Assembly: GCA_038322575.1 (NCBI GenBank)
Contig: JBBQGB010000019.1
Coordinates: 1-51,308 of the forward strand
Length of the DNA stretch: 51,308 nucleotides
From: JACMOY01 sp038322575
Lineage (GTDB): Bacteria; Actinomycetota; Actinomycetes; Actinomycetales; Angustibacteraceae
Direction of reading: 5' to 3'
Position 1 is the first letter of the stretch. Every line of letters begins with the position of its first letter. The notes under the pieces were generated by a model. That model saw only the letters and a program-made list of their open reading frames with translations. It was not told the origin of the DNA and searched no databases. Shown piece by piece: positions 26,231 to 35,112 of the stretch. Both the position numbers and the translations under genes were made by a program.

Positions 26231-27770
26231 GTGACGGGGAACCACCTGCCGCGGGCGATGCCGCCCCGGGGGTATCGCGGACTGGACCGGCGCCGGTCCG
26301 TCCCCGCGACAGGGGTGCGGACCCGCCGCCTGGTCGCTGCCGCCGCAGGCTCGCTGGTGGTGGCGCTCTCGGCACACCAGGCGCTGCTCGGGGTCGACCC
26401 GGCGGACCTGATCCCGGGCCGTGAGGTGCTGCGGGTCCTTGCCGTCGCCCTGCTGGTCACCGCTGCAGCGCTGCGCTACGTGCGCTGGCGGCTCACCGGC
26501 GAAGCCCGTTCCGGTCTGCTGGCCGTGCTGCTCGCAGGTGGCGTGCTGGCGAGCGTGCCGCTGGCCCAGGTGCCCGGGCTGCTGCACCCGCAGCTGCCGG
26601 TGCTGGTCGCTGCCGCGCCGACCCGGTGCGTCGGCGCGGTGCTCTGCGCGCTCACCGCGCTGGTGGTGGTGCGCGCGCCAGCCGTGCGGACACGCCTGCG
26701 GCCGTGCGCGCTCATCGGGTGCTCGATCGGGGCCTCGCTCGCCGGCGGTCTGCTCCCCGGTGCTGAACCGGCTGCCGGCCACGACCGCCCTGCAGGGCGC
26801 GCGCGTACTCGAGGTCGCTGGCGCGCTGGCCTTGGTGGGTGCCTCGCTCGCCGTCGCGACCGGCGCGAGGGCCATCGGGGGCCGCGCCGGCCTGGCGCTG
26901 CTGCTGGCGCTGCTCGCCGGCGTCGAGGCCGCACGGGCCGCGGCCCTCACGGGCGAGATGTCCTGGGCCGTCTCCGCAGGCTTCCTGCTGCTGGGGGCCG
27001 GGGTCGTGGCGCTCGCGGAGGCCACGTCGGACCTGCGGTGCGCTCTGGCGTTCAGTGACGACCGCGTGGTGGGCCTGTCCCGCACCCTCGCCGACCGGGT
27101 CGACGAGCGCGACCAGCTGCGGCACGACGCTCGCACCGCCATCGCGGCCCTGCAGGCTGCCTCGCACGTGCTGCACGTGCAGGGCGCCGCCCTCGATCCC
27201 GACACCCGCGACGACCTCGCCACGGCGGTGACCAGCGAGCTCGCCCGGCTGGCCCACCTGATCGCGCCGACGTCGGCCCCCGTCCGCACCCGTTTCGAGG
27301 TGGCCGACGTGGTCGGGCCGGTCGTGGCCACGGTGACCTCGACCGGGCTGGCCGTGCACTGGGTGGCGTCGTCATGGTCCGCCGTCGGTGACCCGCGCGG
27401 TCTGGCGACCGTGCTGCACGCCCTGTTGGTCAACGCCGCGCGTCACGCCGGCACCGGGCCGGTCGACATGTGGGTGCAGCGCACGGTCGGACCACACGGC
27501 GGCGGTGTCACGGTGCACGTGGCTGACCGCGGGCCCGGCATGTCGTCGCAGATCCGGTCCAGGGCGCTGGCCCGCGCAGGTCGTGCGCCAGAAGAAGGCG
27601 GACGAGGGCTGCCGGCAGCGCGCGACCTGATGGTGGCGATGGGCGGGGGTCTCGAGCTGCGCGCTCGCACCGGCGGCGGCACCGAGGTGGTGCTCAACCT
27701 TCCGGCGCCGGCTGACGCCGTCGCTCACCTGCCGCGCCAGCTGACGTCCGCAGCGTTGGCCGCGTCGTGA
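26231..27770 (+). pseudogene. membrane sensor histidine kinase, frameshifted at a C4 run
   Basis: The coding pattern changes frame at 26755-26758. The upstream frame (GTG 26231; ATG 26258 also possible) gives ~175 residues with five hydrophobic segments up to IGASLAGGLLP. The downstream frame continues VLNRLPATTALQGAR, more hydrophobic segments, then RHDARTAIAAL (phosphorylatable His, bases 27123-27125), N-box LLVNAARHA, VADRGPGM and GGRGLPAARDL of the ATPase domain. Removing one C from the run restores a single ~510-residue kinase. Either the gene is broken, the base is a sequencing error, or frameshifting occurs at CCC-C-GG. A GTG at 26760 could start a shortened kinase of 336 residues. The stop overlaps the response regulator start. 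Confidence 0.75.
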
Positions 27771-28456
27771 TCGACGGGGCCAGGCCACCTGAGCCCCTCG
27801 TCATGCTGGTCGAGGATCACCGGCTGCTCGCGGACAGCCTGAGCCTCGCGCTGCGCGGGCACGGGGTGCGCACGGCGGTCGCCCGGACGGACCACGAGGC
27901 GGTGCTGCTGGGCGACGTGGCTGCGCACCGGCCGGACCTCGTCCTGCTCGACCTCGACCTCGGACCAGGGCTGGACGGCGAGCAGCTGGTGCCGGCGCTG
28001 CGTGACCTCGGCGCCCAGGTCCTCGTCCTGACGGGCACCTCGGACCTGTCCCGCGTCGGTCGAGCGGTCGAGGCAGGGGCACTGGGCCACCTCGACAAGG
28101 CCGCCCCTTTCTCGGTCGTCCTGTCCACCGTCCTGGGGGCGGCCAGAGGCGAGGTGGTGGGGCTGTGGCCGGGCCGTCACCTCGCACTTTCGGCCCTGCG
28201 GCAGCGGCGGTCGGTCCAGGCCGGCGCCGCCGCCGCGCTCGGTGACTTCGCCCGCCTCAGTCAGCGTGAGGGTGAGGTCCTGGCGGCGCTGTGCGACGGC
28301 TCGAGCGTCGAGCTGATCGCCGCCCAGCGGGTCGTGTCCACCACCACCGTCCGAAGTCAGGTGCGTGCGGTGCTGACCAAGCTCGGCGTGAGCACGCAGC
28401 TGGCTGCCGTCGCCCGTGCAAACCGGACCGGTTGGCGACTGCCACCGCGCGGCTGA
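27767..28456 (+). CDS. LuxR/NarL-family response regulator
   Basis: A 229-residue two-domain regulator. The receiver has the acidic pair E16-D17, phosphoacceptor D62 (LLDLDLG), T89 and K111, all in place, so phosphorylation should work. A linker to residue ~160 precedes a LuxR-type helix-turn-helix (LSQREGEVLAALCDGSSVELIA, then VSTTTVRSQVRAVLTKLGV). The GTG overlaps the kinase stop (GTGA), so the pair is coupled. The target promoters are unknown; the tasA-like gene upstream is an obvious candidate. Confidence 0.88.
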   Translation: MIDGARPPEPLVMLVEDHRLLADSLSLALRGHGVRTAVARTDHEAVLLGDVAAHRPDLVLLDLDLGPGLDGEQLVPALRDLGAQVLVLTGTSDLSRVGRAVEAGALGHLDKAAPFSVVLSTVLGAARGEVVGLWPGRHLALSALRQRRSVQAGAAAALGDFARLSQREGEVLAALCDGSSVELIAAQRVVSTTTVRSQVRAVLTKLGVSTQLAAVARANRTGWRLPPRG

Positions 28457-28471
28457 GGGACGGCAGGTCGT

Positions 28472-29098
28472 CTAGTCGACGACATGGTTCGCCGCGTGGC
28501 GCACCAGGTCACGCACCCGCTGTCGCGCAACGGCTTTGGTGCACGGGACGGCGCCCATGCTGGTCTGGTGGGCGACGATCGCCGGCTCGGCGCGCATCAG
28601 CCGCCAGCCGCGGCGCACCAGCGTCAAAGGGGGTTTGCGCGCCTCGCGCAGGTCGCGCGCGAGGCGACGGGCGAACGTGATGGTCGGTCGGTGGGTGAGG
28701 GCCAGGGCGTCGGCCAGCACGCCGTGCTCGCGAAGGCGCGGGACGACGTCCGCGGCGAAGATGCCCTCGGCCAGCACGACCGGGGCGTCACCGACGACCA
28801 GCCGGGTGCTGCCCGTGGCGCGCGACGTGGCGATGTCGTACGTCGGCACCGTCGCGGCCCCGTCGGTGACCAGGGCGAGGGCTGCGGCCACGGCGGCGTC
28901 GGCGTCCCAGGACCGGGGGTCGTCCCAGTCGACGACGCCGAACGCGCGCGGCAGGGCAGGGTCGTCGCCGTCGCGGTAGAAGTCGTCGAGGCGCAGCACC
29001 GCGAGGCCCAGCTCGCGGGCCAGCGCGGCGGCCAGGTGGGACTTGCCGCTGCCGGACGGGCCGGCGAGGACGACCAGGCGCGGGGCGGACGAGGTCAC
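28472..29098 (-). CDS. udk: uridine kinase-like P-loop kinase
   Basis: A 208-residue nucleoside kinase. GPSGSGKSHLA (Walker A, residues ~13-23), RLDDFYRDGDD (substrate/Mg site) and VVLAEGIFA are typical of the uridine kinase/phosphoribulokinase group in actinobacteria. It should phosphorylate uridine, and perhaps cytidine, with NTP. It is 15 bp from the convergent response regulator. The surrounding deoC, mutase and phosphorylase genes support a nucleoside role; the exact substrate is inferred. Confidence 0.8.
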   Translation of the reverse strand: MTSSAPRLVVLAGPSGSGKSHLAAALARELGLAVLRLDDFYRDGDDPALPRAFGVVDWDDPRSWDADAAVAAALALVTDGAATVPTYDIATSRATGSTRLVVGDAPVVLAEGIFAADVVPRLREHGVLADALALTHRPTITFARRLARDLREARKPPLTLVRRGWRLMRAEPAIVAHQTSMGAVPCTKAVARQRVRDLVRHAANHVVD

Positions 29099-29172
29099 GG
29101 GCAGCCATCCTGGCAGACCGCCGATCAGCGCAAGACCTGGCGCGGCGACGATCCCTGGCTCATCCTGAGGGG

Positions 29173-29514
29173 GTGGGCACCGCAGCCCGGATCCTGTTGC
29201 TGCGACGCACCGGCGCTGCGCTACTGGCCGCGCTCGGGGTGCGTCGAGCCGAGCCGCCTGCTGCCCCCGACCGCCTGCCGCGGATGTGCGCCGACCTGCG
29301 TCGCCTGGACGACGAGGTCGAGCGGCTGCTGAGGGCGGACCGGCGGACGCCGGCGCTGAAGCAGCGGCTGGACGCGGCGTCGTGGGCCTACGACCGGGTG
29401 CTGCGCGACGCGTGCGTCACGGTCGGGGTGCCGGCGTGCGAGCAGACCCCGTTCGAGCCCCTCGAGCGGCTGCTGGCCGAGGCCGCGCTGGTGGCGGCCG
29501 GCGTCCGCTGGTGA
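29173..29514 (+). CDS. conserved hypothetical protein, 113 aa
   Basis: Not recognised as a named family. A short hydrophobic, Arg-rich N-terminus (ARILLLRRTGAALLAALGV) is followed by a helical, charged region (RLPRMCADLRRLDDEVERL) and an amphipathic C-terminus. The codon pattern and amino-acid composition look coding, and it fills the gap between divergent udk and convergent deoC. It could be a small peripheral membrane protein; nothing firmer can be said. Confidence 0.6.
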   Translation: MGTAARILLLRRTGAALLAALGVRRAEPPAAPDRLPRMCADLRRLDDEVERLLRADRRTPALKQRLDAASWAYDRVLRDACVTVGVPACEQTPFEPLERLLAEAALVAAGVRW

Positions 29515-29523
29515 GGGGGCGGG

Positions 29524-30195
29524 TCAGTCCGGCAGTCCGTCCAGGATCGTCTGCGACGCCGAGCAGCCCAACCGGGTGGCACCGGCGTCGATCATCACGG
29601 CCGCGTCCTGCGCGGTGCGGATGCCGCCGCTGGCCTTGACGCCGAGCCGGCCGCCGACCGTGCGGGCCATCAGCCGCACCGCCTCGACGCTCGCGCCGCC
29701 GGCGGGGTGGAAGCCGGTCGAGGTCTTGACGAAGTCGGCGCCGGCGGCCTCGGCCGCTTCGCACGCGCGGACGATCTCGTCGTCGGTGAGCGCGGCGGAC
29801 TCGATGATGACCTTCAGCCGGGCGCGGGTCGAGGACGCTCGCACCATGGCCAGCTCGGTGCGCACGTTCGACCAGTCGCCGGCCTTGACCCGGCCGAGGT
29901 CGATGACCATGTCGATCTCGTCGGCGCGGTCGAGCACGGCGAGCTGGGCCTCGTGCGCCTTCGCCCCGGAGTGCACCGCGCCGGAGGGGAAGCCGCACAC
30001 GGTGGCGACCTTCACGCCGTTCGGCACGCTGGCCCGGGCGATCGCGGCCATCGACGGTGAGACGCACACGGCGTAGACCCCGAGGTCACCGGCCTCCTGC
30101 GCGAGCGCGCGCACGGCGTCCGGGGTGGCCTCCGGCTTGAGCAGGGTGTGGTCGATCATCGCGGCGACGTCGGAGCGTCGGGGCAGCATGCTCAT
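29524..30195 (-). CDS. deoC: deoxyribose-phosphate aldolase
   Basis: A 223-residue class I aldolase splitting 2-deoxyribose-5-phosphate to acetaldehyde and glyceraldehyde-3-phosphate. K157 in FVKTSTGF forms the Schiff base, and the second Lys is in LGVKASGGIR. DHTLLKPEAT is the N-terminal signature. Two in-frame ATGs (30195, 30189) lie close together; the first is taken. It is the last step for deoxyribose from DeoA and the purine phosphorylase. Confidence 0.97.
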   Translation of the reverse strand: MSMLPRRSDVAAMIDHTLLKPEATPDAVRALAQEAGDLGVYAVCVSPSMAAIARASVPNGVKVATVCGFPSGAVHSGAKAHEAQLAVLDRADEIDMVIDLGRVKAGDWSNVRTELAMVRASSTRARLKVIIESAALTDDEIVRACEAAEAAGADFVKTSTGFHPAGGASVEAVRLMARTVGGRLGVKASGGIRTAQDAAVMIDAGATRLGCSASQTILDGLPD

Positions 30196-30222
30196 ATCCG
30201 CAATGCTCCCATCGGGCGCGGG

Positions 30223-31872
30223 CTACAGCCCGACGGCGACCGCAACCGCGCCGCGCAGGCGCTGCATCCGGGCCCGCGCCAGCCCGTGCGCCCCGGCGAG
30301 GTCGTCCCCGACGACCGGGACGACCACCTCGAGGTAGGCCTTGAGCTTGGGCTCGGTGCCGCTGGGGCGCACGACGACCCGGCTGCCGTCTGCGAGGTCG
30401 TAGCGCAGGCCGTCGGTGGGCGGCAGGCCGGCGCCGCCGTCCGCGAGGTCGGTGCACGCGGTGACGTCGAGGCCGCCCAGCGCGGGCGAGCTGTCGCGCA
30501 GGCGGGTCATCGCGGTGGTGATCTGGGTGAGGTCGTCGACGCGGACGGCGTGCTGCCCGGTCAGGTGCAGCCCGTGGGCCAGCGCCAGCTCGTCCAGGAC
30601 GTCGAGCAGCGAGCGTCCCAGCGCCTTGGCGCCGGCCGCCATCTCGGCCACGAGCAGTGCGGCGCTGACGCCGTCCTTGTCGCGCACCGACCCGGGGTCG
30701 ACGCAGTAGCCCAGGGCCTCCTCGTACCCGTACCGCAGACCCGGGACGCGCGCGATCCACTTGAACCCGGTGAGCGTCTCGACGCTGCGAACCCCTGCGG
30801 CCCGGGCGATCGCGGCCAGCAGCCGACCCGAGACGATCGAGCGCGCGAACACGGCGTCGTCGTCGACCCCGCGCTGGATCAGGTGGGTGCCGAGCAGGGC
30901 GCCGACCTCGTCGCCGGTCAGCATCCGCCAGACACCGTCGCGGTCAGGAACCGCGACGGCGCACCGGTCGGCGTCCGGGTCGCTGGCGACCACCAGGTCC
31001 GCGGCCCGCTCGGCGGCCAGGCCCAGTGCGGCGTCGATGGCGCCGGGCTCCTCGGGGTTGGGGAAGGCGACGGTGGGGAAGTCGGGATCGGGCCGGGCCT
31101 GGCTCGCGACCTGCCACGGCGGGGCGAAACCCGCCCGCTCGAAGGCCGCGCCCACGACGTCGCCGCCGACGCCGTGCAGCGAGGTGTGGACGACCACCAG
31201 GTCGCGGGGCGAGTGCGGGTCGATGACCCCGGCCGCGGCGCGCAGGTAGGCGTCGAGCACGTCGTCGCCGAGCAGGTGCCAGCCGCTGGGGACCCGGGGG
31301 ACGTCGCGAACTCCTGTGACAGCGGCGATGTGGGCGGCGATGTCTCGGTCGGCGGGCGGGACGATCTGGCTGCCGTCGCCGAGATAGACCTTGTACCCGT
31401 TGTCCTGCGCGGGGTTGTGGCTCGCGGTGACCATCACGCCGGCGTGCGCGCCGAGATGGCGGACGGCGAAGGCGAGCACCGGCGTCGGCAGCGCCGAGGG
31501 CAGCAGCAGCGCCTCGCCGCCCGCCGCGGTGACGACGGCCGCCGTGTCGCGGGCGAAGTCCAGGCTGCGGTGGCGGGCGTCGTACCCGATGACCACCCGC
31601 GGCGCCGGGTGCTCGCGCAGCAGGTACGCCGTGAGACCGGCGGCGGCGCGGATGACGACGGCGCGGTTCATCCGGTTGGGGCCGGCCGCGACGGCACCGC
31701 GAAGGCCCGCAGTCCCGAACTCGAGGGTGCCGGCGAAGCGGTCGGCCAGGTCGTCGCGGGCCGCGGTGTCGCCGTCCTCGACCCGTTGCAGCACAGCGGA
31801 GAGCTCGGCGCGGGTGGTGGGGTCGGGGTCGTCGTCCAGCCACAGGCGCGCCGCGACGAGCAGGTCGGTCAT
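30223..31872 (-). CDS. phosphoglucomutase/phosphomannomutase family enzyme, probable phosphopentomutase
   Basis: A 549-residue alpha-D-phosphohexomutase superfamily enzyme. S151 in TASHNPAQDNGYK is the phosphoserine, SDPDADRCAV the metal loop and TGFKWIA the sugar-binding loop; the RPSGTEPK phosphate-binding motif lies near the end. The length and the FGTAGLRG N-terminus match the PGM2/phosphopentomutase branch. No DeoB-type gene is visible, and neighbours are purine phosphorylase (5 bp upstream) and deoC (27 bp downstream), so conversion of (deoxy)ribose-1-phosphate to the 5-phosphate is the likely job. Phosphomannomutase activity cannot be excluded. Confidence 0.85.
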   Translation of the reverse strand: MTDLLVAARLWLDDDPDPTTRAELSAVLQRVEDGDTAARDDLADRFAGTLEFGTAGLRGAVAAGPNRMNRAVVIRAAAGLTAYLLREHPAPRVVIGYDARHRSLDFARDTAAVVTAAGGEALLLPSALPTPVLAFAVRHLGAHAGVMVTASHNPAQDNGYKVYLGDGSQIVPPADRDIAAHIAAVTGVRDVPRVPSGWHLLGDDVLDAYLRAAAGVIDPHSPRDLVVVHTSLHGVGGDVVGAAFERAGFAPPWQVASQARPDPDFPTVAFPNPEEPGAIDAALGLAAERAADLVVASDPDADRCAVAVPDRDGVWRMLTGDEVGALLGTHLIQRGVDDDAVFARSIVSGRLLAAIARAAGVRSVETLTGFKWIARVPGLRYGYEEALGYCVDPGSVRDKDGVSAALLVAEMAAGAKALGRSLLDVLDELALAHGLHLTGQHAVRVDDLTQITTAMTRLRDSSPALGGLDVTACTDLADGGAGLPPTDGLRYDLADGSRVVVRPSGTEPKLKAYLEVVVPVVGDDLAGAHGLARARMQRLRGAVAVAVGL

Positions 31873-31877
31873 CGTCG

Positions 31878-32699
31878 TCACAGCCGGCGGACGACGTCGG
31901 CGAGCATCCGCCCGCACCGCTCGGCGGCGGCGCGGCCGGCCTCGAGCACCTCGGCGTGGTCGAGCGGGGTGGCGCTGATGCCCGCGGCCAGGTTGGTGAC
32001 CAGCGAGATGCCGAGCACCTCCAGGCCGCTCTGCCGGGCCGCGATCGCCTCGAGCGTGGTCGACATGCCCACCAGGTCACCGCCCAGCACGCCGGCCATG
32101 CGCACCTCGGCCGGCGTCTCGTAGTGCGGGCCGCAGAACTGCACGTAGACCCCCTCGGCCAGGCTCGGCTCGACCTCGCGGCACAGGTCGCGAAGCCTGC
32201 GGCTGTACAGGTCGGTGAGGTCGACGAACGTCGCGCCCTCGACCGGCGAGGCCGCGGTCAGGTTGAGGTGGTCGCTGATCAGCACCGGCGTGCCCGGCGC
32301 CCAGTCCGGGTTGAGGCCGCCGCAGCCGTTGGTCAGCACCACGGTCGAGCAGCCGGCCGCCGCCGCCGTGCGGACGCCGTGGACGACGGCCCGCACGCCG
32401 CGACCTTCGTAGAAGTGGGTGCGTGTGCCGAAGACCAGCGCCCGTCGGGAGGTGTCGCCGATGCGCACCGAGCGGATCGTGCCGCTGTGGCCGGCGACCG
32501 CCGCCGGGAAGAACCCGGGCAGGTCGGTGGTGCGCACCTCGGCGAGCGTCTCGCCGAGCAGGTCTCCCGCCGGGCCCCAGCCCGAGCCGAGCACGAGGGC
32601 CACGTCGTGCGAGGCCGCCCCGGTCAGCTCGGCGAGTCGTTCTGCGGCGGCGGCAGCGACCTCGAACGGGTCGGTGGCGGGGTCCTCGAGGGTGCTCAC
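31878..32699 (-). CDS. purine-nucleoside phosphorylase (trimeric type)
   Basis: A 273-residue enzyme cleaving inosine and guanosine (and deoxy forms) with phosphate. GSGWGP binds phosphate, HFYEGR and LTNGCGGLNP are trimer-type motifs, and GPHYETPAEVRM with VGMSTTLEAIAA form the ribose/base pocket. First gene of a three-gene string with the mutase and deoC: 5 bp, then 27 bp spacing. It acts after adenosine deaminase. Comparable to PunA of actinobacteria. Confidence 0.95.
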   Translation of the reverse strand: MSTLEDPATDPFEVAAAAAERLAELTGAASHDVALVLGSGWGPAGDLLGETLAEVRTTDLPGFFPAAVAGHSGTIRSVRIGDTSRRALVFGTRTHFYEGRGVRAVVHGVRTAAAAGCSTVVLTNGCGGLNPDWAPGTPVLISDHLNLTAASPVEGATFVDLTDLYSRRLRDLCREVEPSLAEGVYVQFCGPHYETPAEVRMAGVLGGDLVGMSTTLEAIAARQSGLEVLGISLVTNLAAGISATPLDHAEVLEAGRAAAERCGRMLADVVRRL

Positions 32700-32744
32700 G
32701 GCCGCTGACGATACGCGACGGTGAGGGGCCGGCCCTCGCCTCGC

Positions 32745-33155
32745 TCAGGCGACGAAGATGCAGAACGGGTGCCCCGCGGGGTCGGCGAGGACGTACAGCG
32801 GCTCGTCCGGGTCAGCCGTCCGGTCCAGCAGCAGCGTCGCGCCCAGCGCGAGGGCCCGGTCACGCTGGCGACCCAGCTCGTCGACGTCCACGACCGTGAG
32901 GTCCAGGTGCATCTGCATCGGGACGTCGTGCGCGGGCCAGGTGGTGCGCTCCAGTCGCTCGACCTGCTGGAACGCGAGCCTGCGACCGCCGCCGGAGCTG
33001 ACGAGGACGAGCCAGTCCGCATCGTCCGGGCCGCTCGCAGGGGGCTCGTCGCCCGGCCGGTACGTCAGACCCAGCAGTCGGCGGTAGAACTCGGCCAGCC
33101 CGCGGACGTCGGTCGCGTCGATGGCGGTGTGCAGCAGCTCGGGGTACTCGGCCAT
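32745..33155 (-). CDS. VOC/glyoxalase-fold protein
   Basis: A 136-residue single-chain protein of two beta-alpha-beta-beta-beta modules. LHTAIDATDVRGLAEFYRRLLG is interrupted here at its key H9-type metal position; MQMHLDLTVVD and LADPAGHPFCIF complete the typical vicinal-oxygen-chelate pattern. It is close to the glyoxalase-like domain proteins annotated as bleomycin-resistance or dioxygenase relatives; the substrate is unknown. The ATG at 33155 has GGAGG eight bases upstream, which decides against an earlier GTG. Confidence 0.82.
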   Translation of the reverse strand: MAEYPELLHTAIDATDVRGLAEFYRRLLGLTYRPGDEPPASGPDDADWLVLVSSGGGRRLAFQQVERLERTTWPAHDVPMQMHLDLTVVDVDELGRQRDRALALGATLLLDRTADPDEPLYVLADPAGHPFCIFVA

Positions 33156-33223
33156 CGTCGCCTCCGGGTGACGTCGCTCGGCCGCCCACTGTGCCACCGG
33201 ACCTGGTGCGGTGTCCGGAGACC

Positions 33224-34276
33224 TCAGTCCCGGCCGACCGCCAGCGCCGGCACCGGACGCAGCGCGAGCGTCACCCGGTCGCCGACCTGGAGCACCCCGG
33301 CCTCACCCGTGGGCACCTGGGCCAGCAGCAGGGCACCGTCGGCGGTGCGCACCCGGACCCGCCCCAGCGAGCCGAGGAAGCTGGTGGCGACCACCTCGGC
33401 GTCCCCGTCGCGCTGGGTGTGCACCTCGACGGACTCCGGACGCACCAGCACGCTCACCGGCCCTGAGGTCGACGAGCCTGGGAGCAGGGGGATGCGTGCG
33501 CGCAGGACCTGAGCGACGCCGTCTGCGGCGATGCCGTCCAGACGGTTGGTGAGCCCGACGAACTCGGCGACGAACGCGGTGGCGGGGGTGGTGTAGATGA
33601 CGCTGGGTGCGGCGATCTGCTCGAGCCGGCCGCTGCGCATGACGCCCACCCGGTCCGCCACGGCCAGCGCCTCCTCCTGGTCGTGGGTGACGAGCAGGGT
33701 GGTGGCGCCGACGTCCAGCTGGATCCGGCGGATCTCGTCGCGCAGCTGCACCCGCACCTTGGCGTCCAGCGCCGACAGCGGCTCGTCCAGCAGCAGCACC
33801 TGCGGCTCGATCGCCAGAGCCCGGGCCAGGGCGACCCGCTGCTGCTGGCCGCCGGACATCTGGTGGGCGTAGCGGTCGGCCTGGCTCGACAGTCCCACCA
33901 GCTCGAGCATCTCGCCGGCGCGCGACCTCTGCTCGGCCGCGCTGCGACCGCGCAGGCGCAGGCCGAACGCGACGTTCTGCCGCGCGGTCATGTGCGGGAA
34001 CAGGCTGTAGGCCTGGAACACCATGCCCATGTCGCGCTTGCTGACCGGGACGTCGGTCAGGTCGCGGCCGTCGACCACGACGCGTCCGGCGTCAGCGTCC
34101 TCGAGACCGGCGAGCAGCCGCAGCGCCGTCGTCTTGCCGCACCCCGACGGGCCGAGCAGCGCGACCAGCTCACCGGGCGCCAGCTCGAGGTCGAGCCCGT
34201 CCAGCGCGCGCACGGCGCCGTAGTGCCGGCTCAGCCCCTCGAGCCGGACGGCGACACCCTGGCGCTGCGGGGTCAT
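33224..34276 (-). CDS. ABC transporter ATP-binding protein (PotA/FbpC-like)
   Basis: A 350-residue importer ATPase. GPSGCGKTT is Walker A, MSGGQQQRVALARAL the signature, LLLDEPLSALD Walker B and VTHDQEEAL the switch His. The C-terminal ~110 residues are a TOBE-type regulatory domain (SVLVRPESVEV). It is the last gene of a four-gene operon; the ATG overlaps the preceding permease stop (ATGA). The group covers spermidine, Fe3+ and 2-aminoethylphosphonate systems; the substrate is not assigned. Confidence 0.92.
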   Translation of the reverse strand: MTPQRQGVAVRLEGLSRHYGAVRALDGLDLELAPGELVALLGPSGCGKTTALRLLAGLEDADAGRVVVDGRDLTDVPVSKRDMGMVFQAYSLFPHMTARQNVAFGLRLRGRSAAEQRSRAGEMLELVGLSSQADRYAHQMSGGQQQRVALARALAIEPQVLLLDEPLSALDAKVRVQLRDEIRRIQLDVGATTLLVTHDQEEALAVADRVGVMRSGRLEQIAAPSVIYTTPATAFVAEFVGLTNRLDGIAADGVAQVLRARIPLLPGSSTSGPVSVLVRPESVEVHTQRDGDAEVVATSFLGSLGRVRVRTADGALLLAQVPTGEAGVLQVGDRVTLALRPVPALAVGRD

Positions 34277-35112
34277 GCGGGCTCCTCGGTGAGCGGGGTG
34301 GCGAGCGGTCTGCGGGTGCGCCGGTGGCCGGCGAAGGACAGGACGAGCAGCAGCACGAAGGCGAGCGCCAGGGCCGCGAACGAGACGGCGACGGCGACCT
34401 GCGCGTCCCGCTGCCCCAGCTGGTTGATGCCGACCTGCAGGTTGTCGCGGTGGAGCAGCGAGGCGATGGTGAACTCGCCGAGCACCAGGGCCACCGCGAG
34501 GAAGGACGCCGACAGGACCGCCGTCCGCACGTTCGGCAGGATCACCCGCACCATCACGGTGCCCCACCCGGCGCCGAGGCTGCGCGCGGCCTCGGCCAGC
34601 GTGCGGACGTCGATCGCCGACAGCCCGGCGTCCAGCGCGCGGTAGCAGTACGGCAGGACCAGGACGACGTAGGCGAAGCACAGCCAGGCCGAGGACCCAC
34701 CGAGCAGGTAGGTGACCCAGGCGTACACCGGAGCCAACCCCACGACCAGGACGATCGCCGGGATCGTCAACGGCAGCAGGCAGATGAACTCGATCGTGCG
34801 GCGCAGCCGCGGCACGCGCAGCCGCACCCAGGTCATCGTGGGCACCAGCAGCACGAGCATGATCAGGACCGTCAGGACGACCAGCGCCCCCGACGCCTTG
34901 AGGCCGGCCCACAGCTCGGGGTAGGTCGTGCGCAGGCCGCTGAGGTCGGCGACGGTGCGCCAGACCGCCGCCGTGCGGCCACCGCCGGGCGCGCGCGTGG
35001 TGAACTCGAGCATCCCCAGCAGCGGCAGGGCGAAGAAGGTGCCGACCACGGCGACGACGACCCACCGGAAGGTGGCCTGTCTGCGGACGCGGGCCCGCTG
35101 CAGCCCGGCCAT
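34273..35112 (-). CDS. ABC transporter permease 2 (BPD_transp_1)
   Basis: A 279-residue permease with six hydrophobic segments. The cytoplasmic EAA loop reads EAARSLGAGWGTVMVRVILPN. The ATG at 35112 overlaps the stop of the first permease by one base; the stop overlaps the ATPase start. The inner-membrane partner of the following and preceding genes in a PotC/2-AEP-like arrangement. Confidence 0.9.
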   Translation of the reverse strand: MAGLQRARVRRQATFRWVVVAVVGTFFALPLLGMLEFTTRAPGGGRTAAVWRTVADLSGLRTTYPELWAGLKASGALVVLTVLIMLVLLVPTMTWVRLRVPRLRRTIEFICLLPLTIPAIVLVVGLAPVYAWVTYLLGGSSAWLCFAYVVLVLPYCYRALDAGLSAIDVRTLAEAARSLGAGWGTVMVRVILPNVRTAVLSASFLAVALVLGEFTIASLLHRDNLQVGINQLGQRDAQVAVAVSFAALALAFVLLLVLSFAGHRRTRRPLATPLTEEPA

